Below are positions 57,671 to 64,000 of a stretch of DNA of 64,000 nucleotides, one piece after another. Every line of letters starts with the position of its first letter. The first letter of the stretch is position 1. Position numbers and translations under genes: made by a program. Under the pieces are notes generated by a model, which was not told the DNA's origin, did no database searches, and worked only from the letters and a program-made list of their open reading frames with translations. The DNA is from Actinomycetes bacterium (lineage in GTDB: Bacteria; Actinomycetota; Actinomycetes; Mycobacteriales; Mycobacteriaceae), in NCBI GenBank assembly GCA_023404955.1, contig JAEXZY010000093.1, positions 110,395 to 174,394 of the forward strand, in the 5' to 3' direction.

Positions 57671-58389
57671 CGTGCCTCCTCGAGTTCGGTCAACGCGGTC
57701 AGCAACGCCATGGTGGCGGGCTCGAGCAGTGCGTGGGCTGCGGCGGCGGCGGTGACGGCATCGCCGGCGATGACGGCATCGGCGATGGCCTGATAGGCGT
57801 CCGGCCGGCTGACTTCGACGGCCATCATCGCGGCCAGGGCGGGCAGCGCGGGCTCATAGGTGGCCCGCAGGGTGTTGTACATCAGCCGGAAAGCGATCGA
57901 ATCTGCATGGTCGACAAGGTGATCCCAGAAGCTCAGTGCGTGGCGCTGCACCTGCACGGGGTCGGTTTCGGTGCGCAACGCCCCGACGGTGGTCTCCAAC
58001 AAACCGGTTAGTTCCGCGCCGTGGCGACGTGCGGCGAGTTCGGCGACCTTCGGCCCATTGTGCAGACGAGTTTCCAGAATGGAACGCACCACTGCGGTAT
58101 CCAGTTCGCCTGCGCGCAGCAGCAGGCGGGGGAGCAGATCCAGTCCGGCATGCCGACGGAAATCGCGAACCGTGGTGGTGTCACCCTGACGGATTTCGAC
58201 CAGGCCGATCGAGCTGAGCCGGTTGAGAGCTTCGCGCACGGCGGGCCGCGAAACGCCCAGAACCTCGGCCAACCGGCGTTCGCTGGGCAGCTGATCGCCG
58301 GGTTGCAGCGCGCCGCTGAGCACCTCGTCGACGATCTGCTCGACGACATTCTCGGGGACCGAGCGTCGGGGCACTGGTTGAAGAGCCAT
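57667..58389 (-). CDS. FadR-type GntR regulator
   Basis: A 240-residue regulator: winged helix QLPSERRLAEVLGVSRPAVREALNRLSSIGLVEIRQGD (near 33-70, given in part), then an all-helical FCD effector domain with metal-binding His/Asp pattern. It probably controls its own operon with the fatty-acid-hydroxylase-like gene, binding the TGGTCAGACCA site just upstream. Confidence 0.88.
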   Translation of the reverse strand: MALQPVPRRSVPENVVEQIVDEVLSGALQPGDQLPSERRLAEVLGVSRPAVREALNRLSSIGLVEIRQGDTTTVRDFRRHAGLDLLPRLLLRAGELDTAVVRSILETRLHNGPKVAELAARRHGAELTGLLETTVGALRTETDPVQVQRHALSFWDHLVDHADSIAFRLMYNTLRATYEPALPALAAMMAVEVSRPDAYQAIADAVIAGDAVTAAAAAHALLEPATMALLTALTELEEAR

Positions 58390-58425
58390 TCGATCAGAAT
58401 GGCATCGCCTTGGTAAGAGGTCAAG

Positions 58426-58436
58426 TGGTCAGACCA
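58426..58436. promoter_or_regulatory. FadR/GntR-type operator
   Basis: TGGTCAGACCA fits the FadR-subfamily consensus TnGTnnnACnA exactly and is a perfect palindrome around the three central bases. It lies 37 bases upstream of the regulator start codon. Confidence 0.65.
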
Positions 58437-58552
58437 GTTCCATCCATGGAAATGTCGCAGTAACCGATGAGCGGGATGAGGTTCTCCAACCTGCGCTTTC
58501 ACAGCCGATTGTGTGAGGCGTCACAGCTACGTATCAGGAGGGCGACTCTCAT

Positions 58553-60283
58553 ATGCAGACCAGCAACGCGGCTCGTGCCGCGGCAGGCGGCACCACTCAT
58601 CGGCTGACCGGCGCCGCGGCACGACACGTGGCCTTCGGCGGTGTGGCGCTTTCGGCCTGGCTCATCACCGCCGTCGCCACCGGCCACGGAGTCGCCACTG
58701 CCGATGATTCCTCGTCAGCGTCGTCCGGTACGTCGACCAGCTCGTCCTCTTCGGGGTCTTCGTCTTCGTCGTCATCGTCTTCGTCTTCGTCAATGTCGAA
58801 CGAATCGAATTCGGGCACACAGAACTCGAAGGGGGCAGCCTCCACCGGTTCTCGCTCGACCACCGAGGACAGCAGCCAAGACAGCTCAGATTCGGCCACA
58901 CAGCGTGAAGGCGCGGCCCTGGAACCGTCGCACGAACGGTCGAACCCCGAGCTCGCCGAGGAGGATTCGGCGACAGCGGACGCTACCGAAGTGGACACCC
59001 CGTCGGGGGAGCCCGGCGCCCCGGATGTCTCGGAAACGCCGGTGGAGCCAGTCGAGGCAGCGACGCCGCAGGAATCGGAAAGCCCCCAGCAGCCCGCCGC
59101 TCCGGCCGACACGGACACCGCCGCAGGCGCACAGAACCAACCGGACTCCGGCCGAGACCATGACGCCGCATCGAATTCCGCTGTGGAGCAGATGCAATCG
59201 GATGCCGTCCTGGTGCAGCCGGCGCGGACGGTGTCGGCCGACCGGCTGTCGGCACGCACCGCCCGTGCCGAATCGGCCGGCCCGTCGAGCGGACCAGCGA
59301 CCTTCGCGCCGGCAACCCTGTCCATGACGGCTCCGGCTGCGGCGGCCGCCGTCACGGCGCCGAACCCGGTCGCGGCGATCACCGATGTGGTGCACCGGTT
59401 CTTCGATGCGCTGTTCGGCCCATTACAGCAATTGATGTCATCGGCGCCGGCCGGACAGAATCCATTGGCGTGGGCGTTGCTGGCCTTCGTGCGAAGGACA
59501 TTCTTCAACGAGGCCCCCGAAATCAACGCGGTGAACATCGGATCGCAGCAGGCCAACGGCGTCATCACCGGCACCATCGACGCGATCGATCCCGACGAGA
59601 TGGGCAAGACGGTCAAGATCGGAGCCAATGTCTTCGCCTACCCGGCGCAGCCGCGAACCCCCGAACCCGACTGCGGTTGTGCGGTAGTGGACGGGGTCGC
59701 CGGATTGCCGTTCATGAACGACGCTTACCTGGGCTCCGAACCGGGCAGCAACTGGCATGCCCCGGACGCGGTGGACATCACCTGCGTCTACATCGGGTCA
59801 AATGGTGCCGTCACCTACACCGGCAAGGAAATCGGTGAGGTCACCATCGACGGACTCGGAACCGGCCACGTCACGTTGCTCTTCGACGGTGTGCTGTTGT
59901 CGGCGACGCAGGAACGATCGGTTGCTCAACTTCAACCGCATCTCGCTACCGGCGATCTCAAGGGCGTGCGTGGCACGGTGATCAGTGAAAGTACCCTCGA
60001 CGCAACAGGTGCCGCCACCGGCGTACTGACCGGTGAGGTGGTCCGGCCCGAACTGCGCTACAAACTCGTCACGCACGCTGCCCACGGCACCGTCGTCATC
60101 GACGAGATCACTGGCCAGTTCACCTACACGCCCGACCCTGCCTTCGCCGCGGCGGGAGGAGACGACTCGTTCGAGGTGGTCGTCACCGATGGCAGGTTCA
60201 ACTTGCTCAACCTCTTCAAGCCGCACAATGGTGATCCCGTCCGCACCATCAATCTCAGTGTGGTCGGCACCGTCGCGGTGTGA
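58553..60283 (+). CDS. Secreted Ser-rich protein with C-terminal Ig/cadherin-like repeat
   Basis: A 576-residue exported protein: N-terminal signal ending HGVATADDSS (near 50), then a low-complexity run dominated by Ser, Asn, Thr (~50-110), an acidic Pro/Glu-rich linker (~110-280) and a C-terminal beta domain from about 320 (NAVNIGSQQANGVITGTID), ending with the Ig-like phrase AAHGTVVIDEITGQFTYTPDPAFAAAGGDDSF. This is the layout of mycobacterial cell-wall Ig-like proteins. It probably sits in the outer wall. ATG at 58553 after AGGAGGG. Confidence 0.8.
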   Translation: MQTSNAARAAAGGTTHRLTGAAARHVAFGGVALSAWLITAVATGHGVATADDSSSASSGTSTSSSSSGSSSSSSSSSSSSMSNESNSGTQNSKGAASTGSRSTTEDSSQDSSDSATQREGAALEPSHERSNPELAEEDSATADATEVDTPSGEPGAPDVSETPVEPVEAATPQESESPQQPAAPADTDTAAGAQNQPDSGRDHDAASNSAVEQMQSDAVLVQPARTVSADRLSARTARAESAGPSSGPATFAPATLSMTAPAAAAAVTAPNPVAAITDVVHRFFDALFGPLQQLMSSAPAGQNPLAWALLAFVRRTFFNEAPEINAVNIGSQQANGVITGTIDAIDPDEMGKTVKIGANVFAYPAQPRTPEPDCGCAVVDGVAGLPFMNDAYLGSEPGSNWHAPDAVDITCVYIGSNGAVTYTGKEIGEVTIDGLGTGHVTLLFDGVLLSATQERSVAQLQPHLATGDLKGVRGTVISESTLDATGAATGVLTGEVVRPELRYKLVTHAAHGTVVIDEITGQFTYTPDPAFAAAGGDDSFEVVVTDGRFNLLNLFKPHNGDPVRTINLSVVGTVAV

Positions 60284-60297
60284 TGCGAGCCGAGGTC

Positions 60298-60333
60298 CAT
60301 GTCGGTGCAGATCCAAGGGTCTGCACCGACATG
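60298..60333. terminator. Bidirectional terminator hairpin
   Basis: CATGTCGGTGCAGA (60298-60311) and its perfect complement TCTGCACCGACATG (60320-60333), 14 base pairs with an 8-base loop, 15 bases after the stop codon of the Ser-rich protein and 44 before the end of the convergent gene. It serves both transcripts. Confidence 0.82.
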
Positions 60334-60376
60334 ACCTGTTCGAAGACGTCGAGTCGGCGTGGTTCCGCCGAAAGAC

Positions 60377-60826
60377 CTACAGCCGCACCAACGAAAAGGG
60401 GTAGGTCAGAGTGCCCGGCCTGCCATCGCAGCCGGCCGCGAATGATGATGTGAGAGTGCCCCGCAAGCTCGCTGCATCCCAGCTGTAGACATCGCGGGTC
60501 GCGACAACGGGACCGTAGTAGACGTTTCCACATCGAAGACCATCCGGAACATCAACGGTCAGCGTGTAGCGCCCGTCCACAAGGTGAGCCTGACCGGAGT
60601 ATTCGAAGGCCTTCGCCGTCGGCATCGGCATCGCGCCGATACTGCGGCAGTCGTCGGCGGCCGGGATACAGTGCATCACCGACCATGCCCAGGTGTGGAA
60701 GTCGTACCGATCCGGTATCACCAGTTGATAATTGGCGAAGAACGGATCCGCGTGGGCGGCCGGTGAACCCGTCACGGTGCCCAGAGCCAGAGCGGAGAAT
60801 GCGTATGCAAGTGGTGCCAGCTTCAT
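60377..60826 (-). CDS. Small secreted protein
   Basis: A 149-residue protein: signal peptide MKLAPLAYAFSALALGTVTGS with a cleavage-like AHADP (near 25), then a mature domain with four Cys (MHCIPAADDCRS, LRCGNVYYG, AAGCDGR). Not recognised; mycobacterial secreted proteins with a similar YDFHTWAW core exist. ATG at 60826. Confidence 0.76.
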   Translation of the reverse strand: MKLAPLAYAFSALALGTVTGSPAAHADPFFANYQLVIPDRYDFHTWAWSVMHCIPAADDCRSIGAMPMPTAKAFEYSGQAHLVDGRYTLTVDVPDGLRCGNVYYGPVVATRDVYSWDAASLRGTLTSSFAAGCDGRPGTLTYPFSLVRL

Positions 60827-60872
60827 GGCTGATCCCTTCCCGTAAGTCCTGGTCGACGGGCCCGTGGCCACA

Positions 60873-61697
60873 TCACATATGGGATCCGCCATCAACCCGG
60901 ATCTCGGTGCCGGTGATGAAGTAGGCGTCGTCGCACCCCAACATCGCCACCACACCGGCCACCGAGTCGGGCTTGGCGAAGATCGCGCCATCTGCCAGCG
61001 GCAGCATCGGGGCAACCTTGGCGAACAAGGCGAAATCGGCATCCGTGGGTAAGCCTGGACCGATGCTCTGGCGCGCCGACCCGGAACCGTCGGTCATGCC
61101 GGACGAGATCGAGCCAGGCTGCACACAATTGAACCGGATACCGGCCTTGGCGAATTCCATGGCCCACGCGTGTGTCATGGACAGCACACCCCCTTTGGAC
61201 GCGGCATACGCGGCCATGTACGGGTGCGCGAAGTGCGCCGAGGTCGAACTGAAGTTCACCACGGCCGGGCCGTTACCTGTGCCGAGCGCACCGATCGCCT
61301 CGCGGGTGACCAGGAACGTACCGACCAAGTTGACCCTCAGTACCAGCTCGAAATCGGCGAGTGTGGTCTGCGCCAGATGGGCCGAGCGCAGAATGCCAGC
61401 CGCGTTCACCAGAGTGTCCAGGCCGCCCAGGATCGACAGCGCCTCGCCGACACCGGCCTGCACCGAGGGTTCGCTACCGATATCCATCGACACCGTGGAC
61501 AACCGGCCGCCCACATCACCGGCCTTGGTGACGGTGTCGGACAGCCCCTCCGGGCTGATGTCCGCCGCGACAACGGTGCCGCCCTCGGCGAGAATCCGCA
61601 GGACGCAGGCTTGTCCGATACCCGAACCGCCACCGGTGATCAATACGCGACGTCCGACGTAACGCGCAGATTCGCTGGGCTCAAGGGAAACAGACAC
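60873..61697 (-). CDS. Short-chain dehydrogenase/reductase
   Basis: A 274-residue classical SDR: VLITGGGSGIGQACVLRIL (near 18), NAAG (near 92), Ser in NFSSTSAHF and YAASKGGVLSM (catalytic Tyr and Lys, near 153-163). All active-site residues are kept. It is divergent from the mce operon and may be part of its locus; substrate unknown. Confidence 0.9.
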   Translation of the reverse strand: MSVSLEPSESARYVGRRVLITGGGSGIGQACVLRILAEGGTVVAADISPEGLSDTVTKAGDVGGRLSTVSMDIGSEPSVQAGVGEALSILGGLDTLVNAAGILRSAHLAQTTLADFELVLRVNLVGTFLVTREAIGALGTGNGPAVVNFSSTSAHFAHPYMAAYAASKGGVLSMTHAWAMEFAKAGIRFNCVQPGSISSGMTDGSGSARQSIGPGLPTDADFALFAKVAPMLPLADGAIFAKPDSVAGVVAMLGCDDAYFITGTEIRVDGGSHM

Positions 61698-61901
61698 AGC
61701 TCGACTCCTGCCATCAAAAGACGCTCACACCTACCGAGGACACGCTACGTTCTCGCGCCGGCGGCGGCGGTCGCGTGATGGTTCCCGGTGGATGGGAGGT
61801 GGTGTGTCGAAGGTCATGCCCGACTGTCACCGTTCATGGGTCACGCGCCGACAGGCCGGTCGTGAGGTTCGGCAGCAGCAGTCGTGGAGGTTCTTCGGTA
61901 C

Positions 61902-62714
61902 ATGGTGAGCAACCCCCAGGACCGTTGGTCCGCCGGGATCGCACTCTTCAGGACGGGCGGGCCCGGTCCGATGCGCGCCATCGGCGGCCTGCTGGCGATG
62001 TCCGCGGATGCGGTCAAATTCCTTTTCCAACGGCCGTTTCAGGGTCGGGAGTTCCTGGAGCAGTCGTGGTTCGTCGCCAGGGTGTCACTGATGCCGACCA
62101 TTTTGGTGGCAGTGCCTTTCACCGTGTTGGTCAGCTTCACGCTCAACATCCTCTTGCGTGAGCTGGGTGCGGCTGATCTTTCCGGTGCAGGCGCGGCATT
62201 CGGTGCTGTCACCCAGGTCGGCCCGATGGTCACGGTGCTGATCGTGGCGGGTGCCGGTGCCACCGCGATGTGTGCGGATCTTGGGTCACGTACTGTCCGC
62301 GAGGAGATCGATGCCATGGAGGTGTTGGGCATCAACCCGGTCCAGCGGTTGGTGACGCCCCGCATGCTCGCCTCTGGACTGGTCGCGCTGCTGCTCAACA
62401 GCCTGGTGGTCATCATCGGAATCATCGGCGGCTACGTGTTCTCCATCTTCATCCAAGGCGTCAACCCCGGCGCGTTCGCCGCCGGTATCACCCTGCTCAC
62501 CGGTGTACCCGAGGTCATCATCTCGTGCGTCAAGGCCGGCCTGTTCGGTCTGATCGCCGGACTGGTCGCCTGTTACCGGGGTCTGATGATCAGCGGTGGC
62601 GGCGCGAAGGCGGTCGGCAACGCCGTCAACGAAACCGTCGTCTACGCGTTCATGGCTTTGTTCGTGGTCAACGTCGTGGTGACCGCCATCGGCATTCAGA
62701 TGACGGCGGATTAG
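61902..62714 (+). CDS. MlaE/YrbE-type permease A of an mce operon
   Basis: A 270-residue permease with the conserved loop EEIDAMEVLGINPVQRLVTPR (near 137) of MlaE/YrbE proteins, which import lipids with Mce proteins and an MceG-type ATPase. ATG 61902 is preferred: GGAGG lies 11 bases upstream; a GTG at 61884 is an alternative. First gene of the operon; the sequence is similar to YrbE4A, though which mce operon this is cannot be proven. Confidence 0.85.
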   Translation: MVSNPQDRWSAGIALFRTGGPGPMRAIGGLLAMSADAVKFLFQRPFQGREFLEQSWFVARVSLMPTILVAVPFTVLVSFTLNILLRELGAADLSGAGAAFGAVTQVGPMVTVLIVAGAGATAMCADLGSRTVREEIDAMEVLGINPVQRLVTPRMLASGLVALLLNSLVVIIGIIGGYVFSIFIQGVNPGAFAAGITLLTGVPEVIISCVKAGLFGLIAGLVACYRGLMISGGGAKAVGNAVNETVVYAFMALFVVNVVVTAIGIQMTAD

Positions 62715-62717
62715 CCG

Positions 62718-63566
62718 ATGACCGTCTCACGTTCATTGCGCCCCCGTCTGGCCCGTGAACTCAATCGTCCCGTTGCGTCCCTCGGTCGCGTTGGTGACCA
62801 CACACTGTTCTACGGCCGTGCACTCGCGGGCGTGCCGCACGCATTCGTGCACTATCGTCGCGAAATCATCCGGTTGATCGCCGAGATCAGCATGGGTGCA
62901 GGCGCGTTGGCGATGATCGGCGGCACCGTTGTCATCGTCGGCTTCCTGACCCTCGCTGCCGGGGGCACGTTGGCCGTGCAGGGATACAGTTCGCTGGGCG
63001 ATATCGGCATCGAGGCGCTCACCGGCTTTCTGGCGGCGTTCATCAACGTGCGCATCTCAGCGCCCGTGGTGGCGGGTATCGGTCTGGCTGCGACCTTCGG
63101 CGCCGGCGTCACGGCCCAACTCGGTGCCATGCGCATCAACGAGGAGATCGATGCCCTGGACGCGATGGCCATCCGGCCGGTCGAGTACCTCGTGAGTACC
63201 CGCATCGTCGCAGGCATGATCGCGATCACCCCGCTGTACTCGATTGCTGTCATTCTGTCTTTCGCCGCAAGCAAGTTGACCACGGTCGGCCTGTTCGGAC
63301 AGTCGGCAGGCCTGTACAACCACTACTTCTCGACATTCCTGAACCCGGTGGATTTGTTGTGGTCGTTCCTGCAGGCAATTCTGATGGCGATTGCCGTGCT
63401 GCTGGTGCACACCTATTTCGGATACTTCGCCACCGGAGGGCCGTCGGGTGTCGGGGTCGCGGTGGGCAATGCTGTGCGGACCTCGCTCATAGTCGTGATC
63501 TCGGTGACCCTGCTTGTCTCACTGTCGATCTACGGCTCCAACGGCAATTTCAACCTGTCGGGATAG
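62718..63566 (+). CDS. MlaE/YrbE-type permease B of an mce operon
   Basis: A 282-residue second permease, with loop EEIDALDAMAIRPVEYLVSTR near 142-162. It begins 3 bases after the first permease stop codon. The two form the transmembrane pair of the Mce lipid importer. Confidence 0.9.
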   Translation: MTVSRSLRPRLARELNRPVASLGRVGDHTLFYGRALAGVPHAFVHYRREIIRLIAEISMGAGALAMIGGTVVIVGFLTLAAGGTLAVQGYSSLGDIGIEALTGFLAAFINVRISAPVVAGIGLAATFGAGVTAQLGAMRINEEIDALDAMAIRPVEYLVSTRIVAGMIAITPLYSIAVILSFAASKLTTVGLFGQSAGLYNHYFSTFLNPVDLLWSFLQAILMAIAVLLVHTYFGYFATGGPSGVGVAVGNAVRTSLIVVISVTLLVSLSIYGSNGNFNLSG

Positions 63567-63575
63567 GGAGCGCAG

Positions 63576-64000
63576 ATGGCGATGAACGAAAACGTCACAC
63601 GACCGTTGGTCGGTGTGGCAACGGTCGGTGTGGCGGTGGCAATCGTGGCCCTGTCGATTGGGTTGTTTCGTGGCAGCTTCACCGACACCGTGCCTGTCAC
63701 CGTGCTCGCGGACCGTGCCGGACTGGTCATGAATGCCGACGCCAAAGTGAAACTCCATGGCGCCCCTGTCGGCTCGGTGCGGTCCGTGGAGTCCCTGCCC
63801 GACGGTCGTGCTGCGCTGCACCTGGCGATGGACCCGTCGTACATGGAACTCATCCCTTCCAACGTGCGCGCAGATATCGCGTCATCGACTGTCTTCGGCT
63901 CGAAGTTCGTCGAACTGATCCCACCGGCCGACCCGTCGCCGCAGTCACACGCCGCCGGGCAGGTCCATGCCGCCCCCCACGTCACCGTCCAGATCAACAC
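63576..64000 (+). CDS. Mce family protein, truncated by the window edge
   Basis: The first 141 residues of an MceA-type protein: an N-terminal anchor PLVGVATVGVAVAIVALSIGLF and then the MlaD/MCE domain (VTVLADRAGLVMNADAKVKLHGAPVGSVRSVE near 41-72, quoted in part). The domain binds lipids in the importer channel. It begins 9 bases after the permease B stop codon, with GGAG upstream. It continues beyond the window. Confidence 0.88.
   Translation, partial: MAMNENVTRPLVGVATVGVAVAIVALSIGLFRGSFTDTVPVTVLADRAGLVMNADAKVKLHGAPVGSVRSVESLPDGRAALHLAMDPSYMELIPSNVRADIASSTVFGSKFVELIPPADPSPQSHAAGQVHAAPHVTVQIN

Noticed and set aside
58512..58525. CRP-like site TGTGA-GGCG-TCACA before the Ser-rich protein
   Set aside because: The spacer is 4 bases; the CRP consensus has 6.

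Overview
The window is about 65% or more G+C, almost every base is coding, and it carries family markers of a mycobacterium: the Apa (MPT32) proline-rich secreted antigen, an antigen 85 mycolyltransferase, an L,D-transpeptidase very close to LdtA, a CYP124-type cytochrome P450, a DUF7159-like protein, an F420-type luciferase-like oxidoreductase and the start of a yrbE-mce operon. Regulatory motifs agree: matches to the KstR, IdeR and HspR (HAIR) consensus sites. A complete Lon protease gene argues against the M. tuberculosis complex, which lacks lon, and for a Mycolicibacterium-like environmental species. Much of 1-43 kb is a shuffled version of the M. tuberculosis Rv1854c-Rv1886c neighbourhood, as far as I remember that gene order. 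There are no rRNA or tRNA genes, insertion sequences, prophage genes or CRISPR arrays.

Layout. 0-5.5 kb: luciferase-like oxidoreductase, a degenerate SDR, apa, a small membrane protein, and a methionine aminopeptidase facing a small XRE regulator across a paired operator. 5.5-15.8 kb: CoA transferase, aldehyde dehydrogenase and thiolase-like protein in one strand run, then leftward malate dehydrogenase, a ferredoxin-reductase-like flavoprotein with an HhH protein, TfoX-like, OsmC-like and a second luciferase-like enzyme. 15.8-25 kb: lon with a HAIR-like element, a membrane protein, an Ag85C-like gene with a strong terminator, an MscS channel with a cyclic-nucleotide-binding-like domain next to a receptor cyclase whose catalytic residues look lost, and type II NADH dehydrogenase. 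25-35 kb: GH13 hydrolase, a deaminase, a TPR gene broken by a one-base frameshift, a TetR-membrane protein pair with a clear operator, a PaaI-like thioesterase behind a KstR box, FUSC protein, EthD-like protein and enoyl-CoA hydratase. 35-39 kb: an iron-storage island (bfd, a small unknown gene, bfrA) around two IdeR-like boxes, an MFS exporter, and a KstR-box-led carboxymuconolactone decarboxylase-like gene.

39-64 kb: P450, epoxide-hydrolase-like protein, D-aminoacylase-like amidohydrolase, secreted dienelactone hydrolase, GT4 glycosyltransferase, a winged-helix regulator, an NlpA-like binding protein, an APC permease overlapping a GlnA3-like ligase, CYP124, a thioesterase, threonine dehydratase, a POT peptide transporter, cell-envelope genes (DUF7159-like, ldtA), a fatty-acid-hydroxylase-like protein with its FadR-type regulator and operator, a Ser-rich secreted protein, an SDR, and the first three genes of an mce lipid-import operon running off the right edge.

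How the genes fit together: the window mixes lipid and sterol catabolism (CoA transferase, thiolase, thioesterases, enoyl-CoA hydratase, P450s, KstR boxes, mce), envelope construction (Ag85, LdtA, Apa, GT4) and stress or metal homeostasis (lon, bfrA/bfd, MscS). No single new system is proven here. The most unusual candidates are the MscS plus pseudo-cyclase pair, the XRE-controlled methionine aminopeptidase, and the unknown small protein translated between the IdeR boxes and bfd.
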